Below, in pieces: positions 11,760 through 22,212 of a stretch of 64,000 bases of DNA (the first letter of the stretch is position 1; the number at the start of each line of letters is the position of its first letter). The DNA comes from Candidatus Absconditabacterales bacterium. GTDB lineage: Bacteria > Patescibacteriota > Gracilibacteria > Absconditabacterales > Absconditicoccaceae. The notes under the pieces are model-generated. The model made no database searches. It worked only from the letters and a program-made list of their open reading frames with translations, and was not told the DNA's origin. The DNA lies in the NCBI GenBank assembly GCA_937923605.1, contig CALDTY010000010.1:1-64000 (forward strand), given 5' to 3'. The position numbers were made by a program, and so were the translations under genes.

Positions 11760-12515
11760 ATGTGATTTAATTTATGATCTCATTTGGCAGACACTATTAA
11801 TATAATCAAAGATAAAAAAGAAAAGAATCCATTGACTGAAGTAAAAATTATAGCTGGACATTTGCCAGTATGAATAGATATGAGGACATCTCAGATGAGA
11901 GTAGATCCATATTGATTTTGAAGATTTTCATTGGACACTTGGATTATGGGATGCAAATTATTAGCAGAATTGAAAACTCAAGATATATCATCAAAGTTGG
12001 TCATAATTTTAGATGATCAGAAGAAGATATGATTCTCGGCTAAGTTTTGGAAAGCATCTAGAAAAAACTTTAAGAAAATGATGTATGATAATGCTTGAAT
12101 TAAATTGATGCCTGAGTCTTATATGAATTCAATGGATACATACTGATTAGAGATTAATGATATTCTTACAAGTAAAGATTGAATAAAGGAAAGTGTCTTT
12201 TTTAGTGAAATGACTTTATCTAGTATTTGAGAAAAATTGAATATACATTGATCTTTTGAACCTAGATGCACCAAAGCTTATTCTGCTTTTTTAAGGACTA
12301 ATTTAAATCCAGAAAATGATTACTTAATTTGATTTATTCCTGAGATTTGCACATGATATATTTGTACAAATTTACTCTTAGAATTAGATTGACTGATTAA
12401 GTGAGATATAGACGCATCACATTTTTTTCTTTCATCAGCGAGAAAAAGCATGAATAGAGAAACTTGGGAAACTTTGTCTTCAAACAAATTTCATCAAAAT
12501 ATAAGAAGTAAATAA
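11760..12515 (+). CDS. Hypothetical protein
   Basis: 251 residues, not recognised. Soluble, mixed alpha/beta in appearance, with possible buried strands at KIIAGHLPVG, KLVIILDDQKK and YLIGFIPEICTG. Many Gly codons are UGA, including the second codon. No signal peptide. It begins 128 bp from the divergent TrmB-type regulator, so regulation by that protein is conceivable but not shown. A terminator hairpin follows immediately after the stop codon. Confidence 0.7.
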
Positions 12516-12516
12516 A

Positions 12517-12540
12517 AAAAATCTCGGTTAAGAGATTTTT
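12517..12540 (+). terminator. Intrinsic terminator after hypothetical gene
   Basis: Stem AAAAATCTC / GAGATTTTT around a short GGTTAA loop, placed directly after the TAA at 12513-12515. The A and T runs on the two sides make it usable from both strands, so it can also end the convergent lipoprotein transcript, which stops at 12564. Confidence 0.75.
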
Positions 12541-12563
12541 CATTATGATTGCTGGTTGAACGT

Positions 12564-12938
12564 TTAGTTTATCTCTTCGTTTCTCAAGTATATAATTCCA
12601 TCAATTGTAATTTCGTTATCACCTTGAATAACTAATTCTAGCTGAGATTCTCCAAGTAAAATTTTTCATTCACTTACGATCCAAGGACCTCGAGCTTCTT
12701 TCTCATTTGCTGTTACAGCAAACGTGTTGTCTCATTTAAAGGTAAACAATGACGTTTTTCCTGCTGCTTCAGAATACCAACTTCAACCTACTATTGTATT
12801 AAAATCTTGCACATCTCACGTTGTTACTGTAGGATTATCTAGAGCTTCAATTGGATCTTTTGGAGTATCCTTACTGCCACATCAACTTAGAACTAGAATA
12901 GTTAAAAGAAATGATGCTCATAATAATGTCTTTTTCAT
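12564..12938 (-). CDS. Small predicted lipoprotein
   Basis: 124 residues. The N-terminus MKKTLLGASFLLTILVLSGC is a lipoprotein signal with lipobox LSGC; the acylated Cys would be residue 20, followed by GSKD. The mature part (about 104 residues) is a small beta-rich domain, with SWYSEAAGKTSLFTF and DNEITIDGIIYLRNEE recalling lipocalin-like or DUF4923/DUF5004-type domains found in small lipoproteins, but this is not firm. It would be anchored on the outer face of the membrane. The gene is divergent from the alpha/beta hydrolase gene, with 106 bp between their starts. Confidence 0.8.
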
Positions 12939-13044
12939 ATCAATGGTAAAAAATAAACTGAGCAACAATATAGGTATATTATTATGAAAAGCAAGAAACG
13001 ATATTCAATTATGCTTGTAAAAAATATTGACATATGTAAAATAA

Positions 13045-14040
13045 ATGCATTTACAATATATCATCTGTATGAATTGAAGTGAAATACTATTCTTGACCGA
13101 AGGATACAAAGATATAGATCTTGACCTACTAAAGGTTTCAAGAGAAGATCTGGCATTGGCGATAAAGTCATTTCCTAACAAGAAACAGTTTATTTCACCA
13201 CAATGACACAAAATCTGATATGTATCGCATTGAAATGAAGAAAGCGATGATAAAATTCTGTATTTTCATGGTGCGATATGAAATGCGCATATTTTCGATT
13301 TCCAAATGACTGATGATCAATTTTCTGATTATCATCATATTTGAATTGATTTTATCAGTTCAAATTTAGAAAATAATGTACTCCTAAAGGAGCTTTCATT
13401 TGAAGAGAAGGAACTACATCTGGTTGAGTCGGTGATGCAAGAATTAAATCTTCTTGATACTTGATTTCATATTGTAGCTGGCTCTTATTGAGTTAATGTG
13501 GCTTCAATGCTTGCTGCAAAATATCCTGATGCAGTAAAAGGTAACTTATGGTGATGACCTGCATTTATGACAAATGAGAAAACAACAGATGAATCTGTGA
13601 GTTGAATGAAGTTTGTTAGACAGTTGATTTGAAATACACTGAAACAGAAAAATTTTTTTGATTCACAGTTTTGAACAAATGATACATTGCCTAAGCATCT
13701 ATATTTACGTTGATTTTATCAGTATGCTAATGAAACAAGAAAATTTTTACATTTAGTCGCTCATGTCAAAAATACTGGAAAGATAATATTTAATGCTAGT
13801 AAGAGAGAGGAGTTTATAAAGCGCTTACATCTAATGAATAAAAATAATGTTCCAGCAACAGTTATACTGGGATGAAATGATGTGATAACTCCTGTTGTTT
13901 GACAGCAAGCTAAGCGAGAAAGAGAGTTATGATCGAGTTTACAAGATGTGAAAGTATACGATAGGTCTGGACATGCTCCCTATATAGATAACTCTAAACA
14001 ATTTAATGAAGACATGAGAACATTGCTACTGGGGAGATAA
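13045..14040 (+). CDS. Alpha/beta hydrolase
   Basis: 331 residues. Fold markers: oxyanion-hole segment ILYFHGAIGN (near residue 77), nucleophile elbow VAGSYGVNVA (Ser near 155), an acid loop ATVILGGNDVITPV (near 280) and catalytic His in SGHAPYIDNSKQF (near 313). This is an intact Ser-Asp-His triad arrangement of the alpha/beta hydrolase superfamily. The substrate is unknown. No signal peptide. The stop codon at 14038-14040 touches the first of two 70-bp direct repeats derived from the convergent gene's 3' end. Confidence 0.85.
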
Positions 14041-14214
14041 AATAAATTATCCTCAAGAATAATTAGAATTTTCTTCTCATTTTTTAGGAATTGTCCGTCC
14101 ACATCCACATTCTCACTTTGTTCGACTGTGTGGATGTTGTTATTAAATAAATTATCCTCAAGAATAATTAGAATTTTCTTCTCATTTTTTAGGAATTGTC
14201 CGTCCACATCCACA
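14040..14214. repeat. Two perfect 70-bp direct repeats (14040-14109 and 14145-14214)
   Basis: The two 70-bp units are identical and separated by 35 bp (period 105 bp). The right-hand copy contains the last codons and stop of the QueH reading frame; the left-hand copy repeats this 3' end downstream of the stop. The spacer forms an inverted repeat with the left copy: ACATCCACA at 14101-14109 pairs with TGTGGATGT at 14129-14137, a 9-bp stem. Perfect identity suggests a recent event or an assembly artefact. Confidence 0.95.
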
Positions 14215-15654
14215 GTAATTTTGTCTGAATAGTTTATGTTTTTTGGTAAGTTTGGTAGCCATTTCATATCATTTATTTTTTGCGAAGTTGAATCGAAGAA
14301 ATTTTGTTGAAGGATGTCTGCGTTCTCATTCTATTCATCGTTGGAATAATTTATCCATTTTCTTTTTTGGTGAAATCAGAAGTGTTGAAGTAAAGTATGG
14401 AATATCGTGTTTGGCAGCATTTTTTGCGGCTTCAGCTAATCTCATGCTATAACAAGGATTACATCTACTTGATCGTTCTTCCATTTCTCAGGCTACTTTT
14501 AGTGTCTCTTTTGCAGATGCATCTTTAAGTTTTGGATCAATATCTTCTCTTTCTGAAACCATTGCATCAAAAAATTCTTTTGGGTCATATCGATCTTCAA
14601 TGATTTCGTAATCTCCTTTTTCTAATCAAATTAGCTTAATAAAAGAATCATAGCGTTTAGTATGTTCTTTGCGTGGATGAATATTTGGGTTATACCAGAA
14701 TAAATATAACTTAAAATGATTTTTAAGCCAATGCAGTGGCCATGCGAGATCAGGAGCACAACAAATATGGAGCAATAGCTTAGGCTTTTCTTTAGAGATA
14801 GATATTTTGTCTGACTTTGAAAAAGATGTTATAGATGGAATTAATGTCTTTTTTTTATTTTTCACTTGCTTGAATGTTTTTTTAACTGATATGTTTTGAC
14901 AGAATGATCTTCTGTGAATATCACTTATTCAAAACTCACTTATTAGCTCTCTATGTTTTTTAGTTCAATATCATTTATGTTTGTCTAGATTATACTCCGG
15001 AAACTTCTTCGAGCAAGTATGCATATATGAATCTCTCTCAACTTTAGCAACAATGCTTGCCATGCTGATAAGAGAATTTTTTCTATCTCACTTGATGATG
15101 GTAACTACATTGATATCTAAAGTCACATCAAGTCAGAATGTATGATTACCATCTATGATTAAAGTTTCAATACGTGCCACTGTGTTTGGTATGTGTAAAA
15201 TCATTTCGAGTATAGGTCACGTTGCCTTTCTCTTTGAAAATAATTTTTGTAATTGAAATAGAGCAATCTGATCTTCTCAGTAGACAGATTTAGACAATCT
15301 TGGTCCCCATTCTTTGAAGAAGTATTTCTTTATGCATATAAAGACAGCTTGAATGCTTGCTTTTTGAAGAGACTGAATGATTCAGTAAGTATCTATATCT
15401 TGATTCGAACTTCGACCAGATCAATACGTAATTTTATTTTTGTTTTCTAAATCTATTATTTTAGTATACAGTGACTCTCTTTTTTTTGCAGTGAGTGTTT
15501 TTGAGTCTTGAAAATTAGAAGTATCGATTCATGCTAACGCTAATATACATCAAACACTAACAGGACCTGCTAGAGGACCGCGTCATGCCTCATCTATGTG
15601 AAGACGAAGACGTACTGGCATTTGAGGTTCATGAGAAAGTTTTGTCTTATCCAT
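14152..15654 (-). CDS. RNase HII fused to QueH epoxyqueuosine reductase, with a C-terminal frameshift
   Basis: One reading frame from 15654 encodes two enzymes. Residues about 1-245 are RNase HII: HIDEAGRGPLAGPV (first Asp-Glu pair), LIIDGNHTFG (third acid), SIVAKVERD (fourth acid) and HKGYGTKKHRE near the end; it cuts RNA in RNA/DNA hybrids. From about residue 280 follows QueH, the iron-sulphur reductase that completes queuosine in tRNA: LLLHICCAPD, YNPNIHP and RCNPCYSMRL. The usual third Cys after CCAP is Asp here. The typical QueH end, FRQNYCGCG, is present but in the -1 frame; one extra A in the A-run near 14276-14280 would restore it. Without a shift the ORF continues to 13980 with repeat-derived sequence. 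The end at 14152 assumes the restored frame. The start overlaps the upstream gene's stop. Confidence 0.8.
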
Positions 15655-15982
15655 TATTCTTTCCAAGTAAATTTAATTGTCATTCGATGTCTTTTAGTGT
15701 TGAATATGCTTGTTCAACATAAGAGTCGAACTTTGGGTCTAGTTTTGATGTAATATAGTCTTTCGGAAAAACTGTACGAATTGGATCTAGAATAAGATTT
15801 ACTGAATCATGTAGTACTGGGTGATTGATTTGTTTTATATTCTTTTCAATCCTACTTAATGCTATGATAAGATTCTCTGTGATTGTGGTGCTTGGTCATT
15901 CCACTCTACGTTGAGGCATCTGACGTGTCGTATAGGGAAGTTTACGTTTAGGAACAAATATAGGTCTGTTTTCTTGTTTCAT
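15647..15982 (-). CDS. Hypothetical protein
   Basis: 111 residues, not recognised. Basic, Pro- and Arg-rich N-terminus (PIFVPKRKLPYTTRQMPQRR), then a helical remainder with no membrane segment. Its TAA overlaps the ATG of the RNase HII-QueH gene (8-bp overlap), which suggests translational coupling. It might therefore act in RNA or replication processes, but nothing in the sequence shows a function. Confidence 0.65.
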
Positions 15983-16003
15983 AGGTATGTTATTAATAAT
16001 AAA

Positions 16004-16288
16004 TTAAGAGAGAAATTCTTCTAATAGAGTTGGGTCTTGTGTGTATAAAACTATTATCACTATCCATCAAAATATTAGCCCATATAGTTTTAATAAGAAC
16101 GATCCTTTAATTGTTTTGTGTTTAAAAAATGACATTCAGGCAAATGCTCATAATACTCATCATAGAGCGACTAGAGTAAGTAGTTGTTTTTCAGAAATGC
16201 GCCACCATCATTTCATGGCTTTGAATTTGTCTATTCATCGTACAACGAAAGTAAATACATTAATTCATATAAAGTATCGATATATCAT
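16004..16288 (-). CDS. DUF1294 small membrane protein
   Basis: 94 residues, the usual size for DUF1294. Seen: first membrane segment in FIGINVFTFVV, a DKFKAM motif right after it, then RISEKQLLTLVALGGVLGAF, the FFKHKTIK motif that is diagnostic of the family, and a last membrane segment LKLYGLIFGWIVIIVLY. The function of DUF1294 is unknown. It starts 22 bp upstream of the next gene's start on the same strand and probably leads this minus-strand operon (DUF1294, hypothetical, RNase HII-QueH). Confidence 0.85.
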
Positions 16289-16337
16289 ATTTATTATAGA
16301 ATTAGAATTTAGAAGATAGAGAAGTTTTGCAATAAAA

Positions 16338-16367
16338 AAAGCCGAGAATTAAATAATTCTCAGCTTT
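16338..16367 (-). terminator. Intrinsic terminator-like hairpin in a divergent gap
   Basis: Stem AAAGCYGAGAATT / AATTCTCRGCTTT (13 bp, one mismatch) followed on the minus strand by a T-run. It lies upstream of both divergent genes (16288 minus and 16538 plus), so it ends no annotated gene. It could end a short RNA, or act as an attenuator in the leader of the DUF1294 operon. Confidence 0.6.
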
Positions 16368-16537
16368 GTTGATAATATCATTCTATACGCATCTTGCCTT
16401 TATGGCAATAAGTCAATATATTACATAATTTTATGAAGTTTATGTGTGCTCATGTAGAGTTATAGTAAGTATTTTTGCATCTTTTAGCCAATATTGCTAT
16501 ACTTATAGTAGTAAAATTTATTTGTATGTGAAAAGCT

Positions 16538-18940
16538 ATGGTAGCAAAAGATCCATTTGATTTACTAGATAACACTCAAGAACCTTCACAACCTAAAAAA
16601 ATTGTGAAAAATACTTCTAAGAGTGCTAGTGTAGCAAAAAAGCCAAGTACAAGAAAAAAAACTACAACTGTAAAGAAAAAAAGAAGAAGGAGATCCACGA
16701 ATAGAAAACAAGTGAAAAAGGGATCTCAGCTTACAGCAAAACGGTTTTTTATCTGATGTTGAATATTTTTCTTATTCTTTTTGCTTTTGATGACTTGATG
16801 AGTGTATCGAATTCTCAAGAGCAATGAGATGCTTAAATCCTTGGGTCTTGATGCGGCTTCTGTAAAGACTTTACTTTATCTTTTCTCTTGATTATTCTTC
16901 GGAATCTTAACTTTAGGAATGCTATTATGGCTCTTTTTGAGTATTTATAGATTGGCAACCAAAAAGTGAAGTAAATTGAAATACATCTTATGACTGATCG
17001 CTAGTATAGTATTGTTGATTTGAATTGTGATATGACGAGTTTATGCAATTAATGAAATCAAGAAAATACAAACCTGACCGACATTATCTACTAATTTAAT
17101 TGTCTCGTATATTGAAACAAAAGATGGTCGTATACCTGCTGAAAAATGAATTCCTCTTATAGCGCCTATGATGATGAGTTTCACTGTTAATGATTCATCG
17201 AATGCTTCTATTGCTAGAGAAATCGCAACAAGCATTAGAAATAAAAGACCATATGCCGTAGAACTTGATTGCTGAAATGGCCAATCTTTACCTATGCAAG
17301 CAAATGGACAATTTGTATGAAGTTGTTTATTTATGGAAAAGAAGCAATACAACTTTACTCTAAATGTAGATAAGTGAGATTGAGAATGAATGAAAGAGTA
17401 TCCAGCGCGTTGATTTATTCCACAAGCTGCAATTGAAATTGATGCTATTGACGATACCTCATTCTTTAATGATGATAAGGATGAATTCATTATCTGAGTA
17501 GCTCCAGTAGATGTTAGGTTCAAATCAGAATTGCTCTTTAGTGATTTAAATTTGGCAAATGATGATATCCTTTGGGATTTTTGATCGAACGGGGAGATTG
17601 ATTATACAAATCAAGCAAGTTTCCAACATACATTTGACGATTCAAAATTGCAGAATATAGCATTTAGACTTCCTGCGTTAAAGTGATCAACACCAATCAC
17701 TTGATCAAAATCAATAGATCATAATGATGTACGATATACATTTGACGTGAGAGTGATTGAGTCTGAACTAGCAAAATGTATATTAAGTAAAGAGAATGTA
17801 AGAGATAATAGGTGGAAATTCACTCCTTCATTTGATGAAGATATACAAGTTTGAGAATGGAGATACACAATTTATGATCTGGTGAATGAAGAGGTGCTAG
17901 CTACTCCAAAATCAGATGCAAAAGGAATTTTATCATATAATTTACCTGAAGGAGCTAAGTATGAAATTAGTATGACTTATTACACAAAGGATAAACAAAA
18001 AGGTTCATGTAAACCAATTGAAGTAAATGAAGGATATCAATGAAATATGGCTGTTTATGATTTGTTTTGGAAGCATGAGAAGGAACAATGATTTAAGAAA
18101 GTAGATATAAAAACCAGAGAGGTAACAATGTCAGAGGATGAATGAATTTCTTCTATATTGGTACCAACTTCGTTTCAAATTGAAGTGCTTCGTACTGAAC
18201 CAGATCCAGATGCTACTATTCAATTATATTTTAACGAAAGAGAGATTTATCCAGAAGGATCTAATGTATTTGAATTTGATGTTAATCAAGAATGATCTTA
18301 TGAAATGGAATTTGTAATTACCACTAAAGAAGGAGCTATAAGTAGTCAAATAGTTCCAGTTGAAGTCGCAAGAAATTCTGTGCAAGCATTGATTCAGGTA
18401 AATGGTGAGTATGTTGGAGATGATCCTTTTAATGTAGAATTAGACGCATCAGTATCACCGTTATATGATGAAGATGATGAGATAGTTTTCTTCGATTGGG
18501 ATTTTGGAGATGGTGAAATAAAAAGAAAGGTAAGTCAATGAAAAGTAGTACACGAGTATACGTTTGATTCAGAAAATGATAAAGGAGAATTTTACCCTAC
18601 CGTAACTGTATATACCAGGAAGAATGTGCAAGATAGTTATAGATTGCCAGAGCCAATAGTAGTTAAAAGAAAACAAAGAGAGATTGAGATCTATATGGAA
18701 AGTCATCCTCAACAACAGGCTAAAGTCTGAGAAACAGTAAGAATGAGTCTTCGTACTGATTGATTGATTGACACAATTAAGCGAGATTTTGGTAACCACA
18801 AAGCATTGTCTTGTGATTCTAGAGAGTGCAGTGAAACATCAATTATTTATGATGAACCAGGGATTTATGATATTAGAGTAGAAGTATGATATGAAGATAA
18901 TATTCCAAGTGTGAAAACTTTAAAGATACAGGTGTATTAA
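16538..18940 (+). CDS. Membrane-anchored PKD-domain protein
   Basis: 800 residues. A Lys/Arg-rich cytoplasmic N-terminus (about 1-70, with runs of basic residues) is followed by three membrane segments at about residues 70-90, 110-135 and 150-170. The remaining ~620 residues are outside and beta-rich. A PKD domain is visible near residue 640-700, with the hallmark FFDWDFGDGEIK and later VHEYTF; a second PKD-like stretch ends near SIIYDEPGIYDIRVEV close to the C-terminus. PKD domains mediate protein or carbohydrate contacts on surfaces. An ATG 12 bp earlier (16526) is an alternative start. No enzyme motif seen. Confidence 0.8.
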
Positions 18941-18962
18941 GTTTTATATGTAAAAAATAAAT

Positions 18963-19619
18963 ATGACACTTTGACCAGTTAATAATTCGGGGAATAAGCT
19001 CCCTAAGTCTCAAAAAAAAATCAACAATGAAAATGTAAATTCTATTGAAGATATCTTTTCATGAGAATTGAAGAATCTTAAGGATGAAGGAAAAGAACTA
19101 AAAAATAGTCTTGAGAATGATCCGACTATTTGGGCTAAGAATTTTATGCATAAACGTATTCAAAGTGATGAAATCCAACAAGAACTACAAGATAATATTT
19201 CACTTACATGAAGTGACATAGTTTTTGATTGATTGCTTATACATAAATTTTGGAATTCTACTTGGAGTGACATGATGGTTTGACTCAAATCAAGATCTGA
19301 TTTGGATAATGATCTAGATACACAACAAAAGGATGAAATTAAACAGTACTTTGAAAGTGAAGTATGAAATATTGTCTCCCAGTTATTTGAAAATGAGTTA
19401 TTAGATTTTTTTTCATGAAATAACACTAATTCATTACAAAAACTAAAGATAACTCAGTGAAGTGATGAGTATGAACTATGATACTCTAAGATTATAATTG
19501 ATCAAAATACTAAAGAAACCTTTAGTATACTAGATCTAATCAATAAGTGAGTAATGAAATCTATACTTAAAGATGATTTAAAAAACTACCTATCTCGATA
19601 TCCACTTTCAAACAAGTAG
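18963..19619 (+). CDS. Hypothetical protein
   Basis: 218 residues, not recognised. Acidic, mostly helical, rich in Asp, Asn and Lys; no signal peptide or membrane segment. A repeat-free body with motifs such as DLDNDLDTQQKDEIKQYFES suggests coiled or helical structure. It lies 22 bp after the PKD protein and 50 bp before the clamp-loader-like gene, in the same direction, so it may be co-transcribed. Confidence 0.7.
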
Positions 19620-19669
19620 GCACTTAATTTGTTCCTTGTTCTATTATAAAAGATCTGTAAAGTTATATT

Positions 19670-20569
19670 ATGTTAGGAAACGAATCTGCTAAACAGACTA
19701 TGTCAGCATTTTTTGATGCAATAGAATCTACCTGAGAAGTGAGATTCCCTTTTCTTATTATTCAAGGATTAGATGGGAACGGTATTCTTGAATATGTAAT
19801 GAATCATGTTGAATGAGTGGTTTGATGATATGCCCAGGATGTTATGTTCTTAAGAGATATGTCATGAATTATAGATAAGAAACGTCATACATTACCAGTT
19901 ACAGTACCAACTAAAGAACAAATTATTAATTCAGAACAATATTGACCAGTAGCAAATTTATGAGCAAGAGAAATAGCGCAACGATTATCTATAGCGCCAA
20001 CCAATAAGATCAAAGTTGTCGTAATTGAGCATATAGAAAGAATGAATATTAATTCTGCGAATGCTTTGCTTAAGAGTTTTGAAGAACCTCTTCCTTGAAG
20101 AGTTATCATATGAACCACAGAAAATGCACGTTGATTGTTGGATACTATTATATCTAGAGCACTTATCGTGGGAACTGTTTCGCCAAAAATTGAGACTTTT
20201 ATTGAATCATCATATAAACATCAAGACACAAAAACAATGCAACGTATTTGTGCTTTAGTATGATATGATAATGATAAGGTAGATCATTTATTGGAGCAAA
20301 AAGAATTAGTTTCACTGTTTGCAGATTTAGAATCATGATTGTTTGAAAAATGATCTTCATTGAAAATCACTCAAATAGTCAAAGTATTAAAAAAGCACTG
20401 GACTGATCAACAAATTTTAGATGCTTTAATTATTCGCGCCGACCAAGAAAATATATATCCACTCACTAAGTCCCTTTGACGTCTCAAATCTATGCTTTTA
20501 GCAAATATTAATGCAGACAATGTTTGGTTTAGTGCTTGATTATTAATCAATAAAACTATTGACAAATAA
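19670..20569 (+). CDS. DNA polymerase III delta'-like clamp-loader ATPase
   Basis: 299 residues, close to the usual delta' (HolB) size. Seen: KIKVVVIEHIERMNINSANA with a Walker B-like position, LLKSFEEPLPGRVIIGTTEN (the canonical 'LLKtLEEPp...filtt' sensor region) and the arginine motif DTIISRALI (IxSRc). The N-terminal P-loop is not evident, as in catalytically silent delta' subunits. It would help load the sliding clamp in replication. The zinc-binding Cys cluster of DnaX-type subunits is absent. The N-terminal 100 residues are divergent. Confidence 0.8.
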
Positions 20570-20613
20570 TATTTTTATAGTATAACTAAATTACTTTATA
20601 TTGTATAAAATAT

Positions 20614-21324
20614 ATGGTTGAAACTGTAAAAGCATATCATTGACAAGCAGCTTCAGAATTGCGTAGAGTTACAGCAATTTGAGATGCTACTGATAAAGAA
20701 AAACTGTTTGTAAGTAATTATGCCTGAAATAAATTATGATATATTCAGGATGTGATAAGTGAATCTTCGACTCATATTGAGTATGAAAGAAGTGCTGTTG
20801 AGGAAAAGGAAGAAGAGTTATGAATCGATAGTAACACATCGCATGAAATACACAGACATCCGGATTTAACTGTATATCGTAGCCAGACTGATGTAAATAA
20901 TCGAACACAACAATATATAGATAGCAATTGAAAGAAAAATGATTTTCGTATCGTTGTTAGAGATCCAAAATTATGAGTAACTATAGTGGTAGCTTATGAT
21001 CATGCCTGAAATGTTAGAATGCAAAATGCATGAGGAATTGATTGCTGAATAACAATGATTTGAAGAGACAATGTTTCTCGTCCAATGTTATTAGAGCCAA
21101 GTATCGACGAACTTAAAAATGTGAGATTAGCAATTGATAGATATAAAATAACTCAAGCTTTGTTTGCAAATTTAACAGATGAAGCTCCACTGCCTCAGAA
21201 TATAAGAAAAGATGTAGCGTTGTGAAAATCGAAACCAGTCATCAATGAATATGCTCAAGATATTGAACATTTAGAGAAAGAACTATTTAAAGATAAATCA
21301 ATAGACACACTTTCTCAAGGTTAA
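20614..21324 (+). CDS. Hypothetical protein
   Basis: 236 residues, not recognised. Soluble, acidic, with several Gly-bracketed beta segments (KNDFRIVVRDPKLGVTIVVA) that could be a small beta domain, and a helical C-terminus. No signal peptide. It follows the delta' gene by 44 bp and is followed by an intrinsic terminator, so it likely closes the plus-strand run that starts with the PKD protein gene. Confidence 0.65.
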
Positions 21325-21366
21325 CTTTGAATATACATCATTAAATCTTCAACATGAAAGAAAGAT

Positions 21367-21398
21367 TCCTACTATACAAAATAGTAAGGATTTTTTTT
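21367..21398 (+). terminator. Intrinsic terminator
   Basis: TTCCTACTAT / ATAGTAAGGA stem (one bulge) with an ACAAA loop, followed by a run of eight T. It lies 43 bp after the stop at 21324. Confidence 0.8.
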
Positions 21399-21444
21399 AG
21401 AAATTTAAAAAGATGTTTTTTTCTCTTTATTGAAAGGAGAAATA

Positions 21445-22110
21445 CTAAATAAATAGTAGAGAAAAGAGTAAGAATATTATAAATGCGATAAAAATAACTT
21501 CCCAGCTATGATGTGTAAATATATATGCTATAGTAATATTGTTTGGTAATTGCTGAGCACTTTCATGAGTCTTATCTAAGATTGTTTTTTCAGTTTCATC
21601 AAGCATGTTTATATTTTCTTGCTCAAGCACTACTTCATTGATAATTACTTCCTCAATAATTGCCTCATTAATAACTTCTTCAATAACTTCTTCAATAACA
21701 ACAACATCAGCTTCGTCTTGCTTGTCAGTTATAATCACTGTGTCAACTTTCTTTTCCATGATTTTCTTTTCAAAAGGAATATCTTTTTTAACTGGATGAT
21801 TGTACGTTTTTTCGATTACAATTTCTTCGATTACAACATTCTTTTCCTCGATATTTAGAGGTATCTCAACATCAATTGGATCATCAAATACTACTTCTTC
21901 CATAGGAACTATTTCCTCAGTAGCCTTATATTCTATATCTTGAAAAAATGGATCAGAACATCATGGTTCTTCGATAACTTCTACTATTTCTTCAACTACT
22001 TCACATCAAGCTCCAGAATCAATTGCTATATCTCAATACGCCAATGCGTATGAAAAAATAGATATTCCACTAAGTAGTGCTATTAAAATTTTTATTTTTG
22101 TTTGATACAT
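21445..22110 (-). CDS. Exported Glu/Ile/Val-rich protein with C-terminal membrane anchor
   Basis: 221 residues. The N-terminus MYQTKIKILIALLSGISIFS is a signal peptide, with likely cleavage after a YALA site. The mature part is low-complexity and highly acidic, with many EEV and IEE units (IVIEKT, VVVIEEVIEEVI). A hydrophobic C-terminal helix (VIFIAFIIFLLFSLLFI) at the very end should anchor it in the membrane with almost no cytoplasmic tail. No known domain. It could be a surface spacer or stalk protein, which is inference. Divergent from the MFS transporter gene. Confidence 0.75.
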
Positions 22111-22212
22111 GATATTATGTTATATGAAAAAAGGTAAGTATATTATACTTAGTTTTTGTGATTTTGTCAAAATTTATCTTGCTTAGAAAATGAGAAATGT
22201 TATGTTTAGGGT

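Noticed and set aside
13980-14267. Minus-strand ORF with a repeated Val-Asp-Val-Asp-Gly block
   Set aside because: It is the wrong-frame continuation of the QueH gene through both 70-bp repeat copies; the family-typical FRQNYCGCG lies in the -1 frame.
16041-16319. Plus-strand ORF of 92 residues
   Set aside because: The opposite strand encodes a clear DUF1294 protein with the FFKHKTIK motif.
17041-17523. Minus-strand ORF of 160 residues
   Set aside because: It lies opposite the PKD-domain protein gene, which is continuous with UGA as Gly and has clear PKD motifs.
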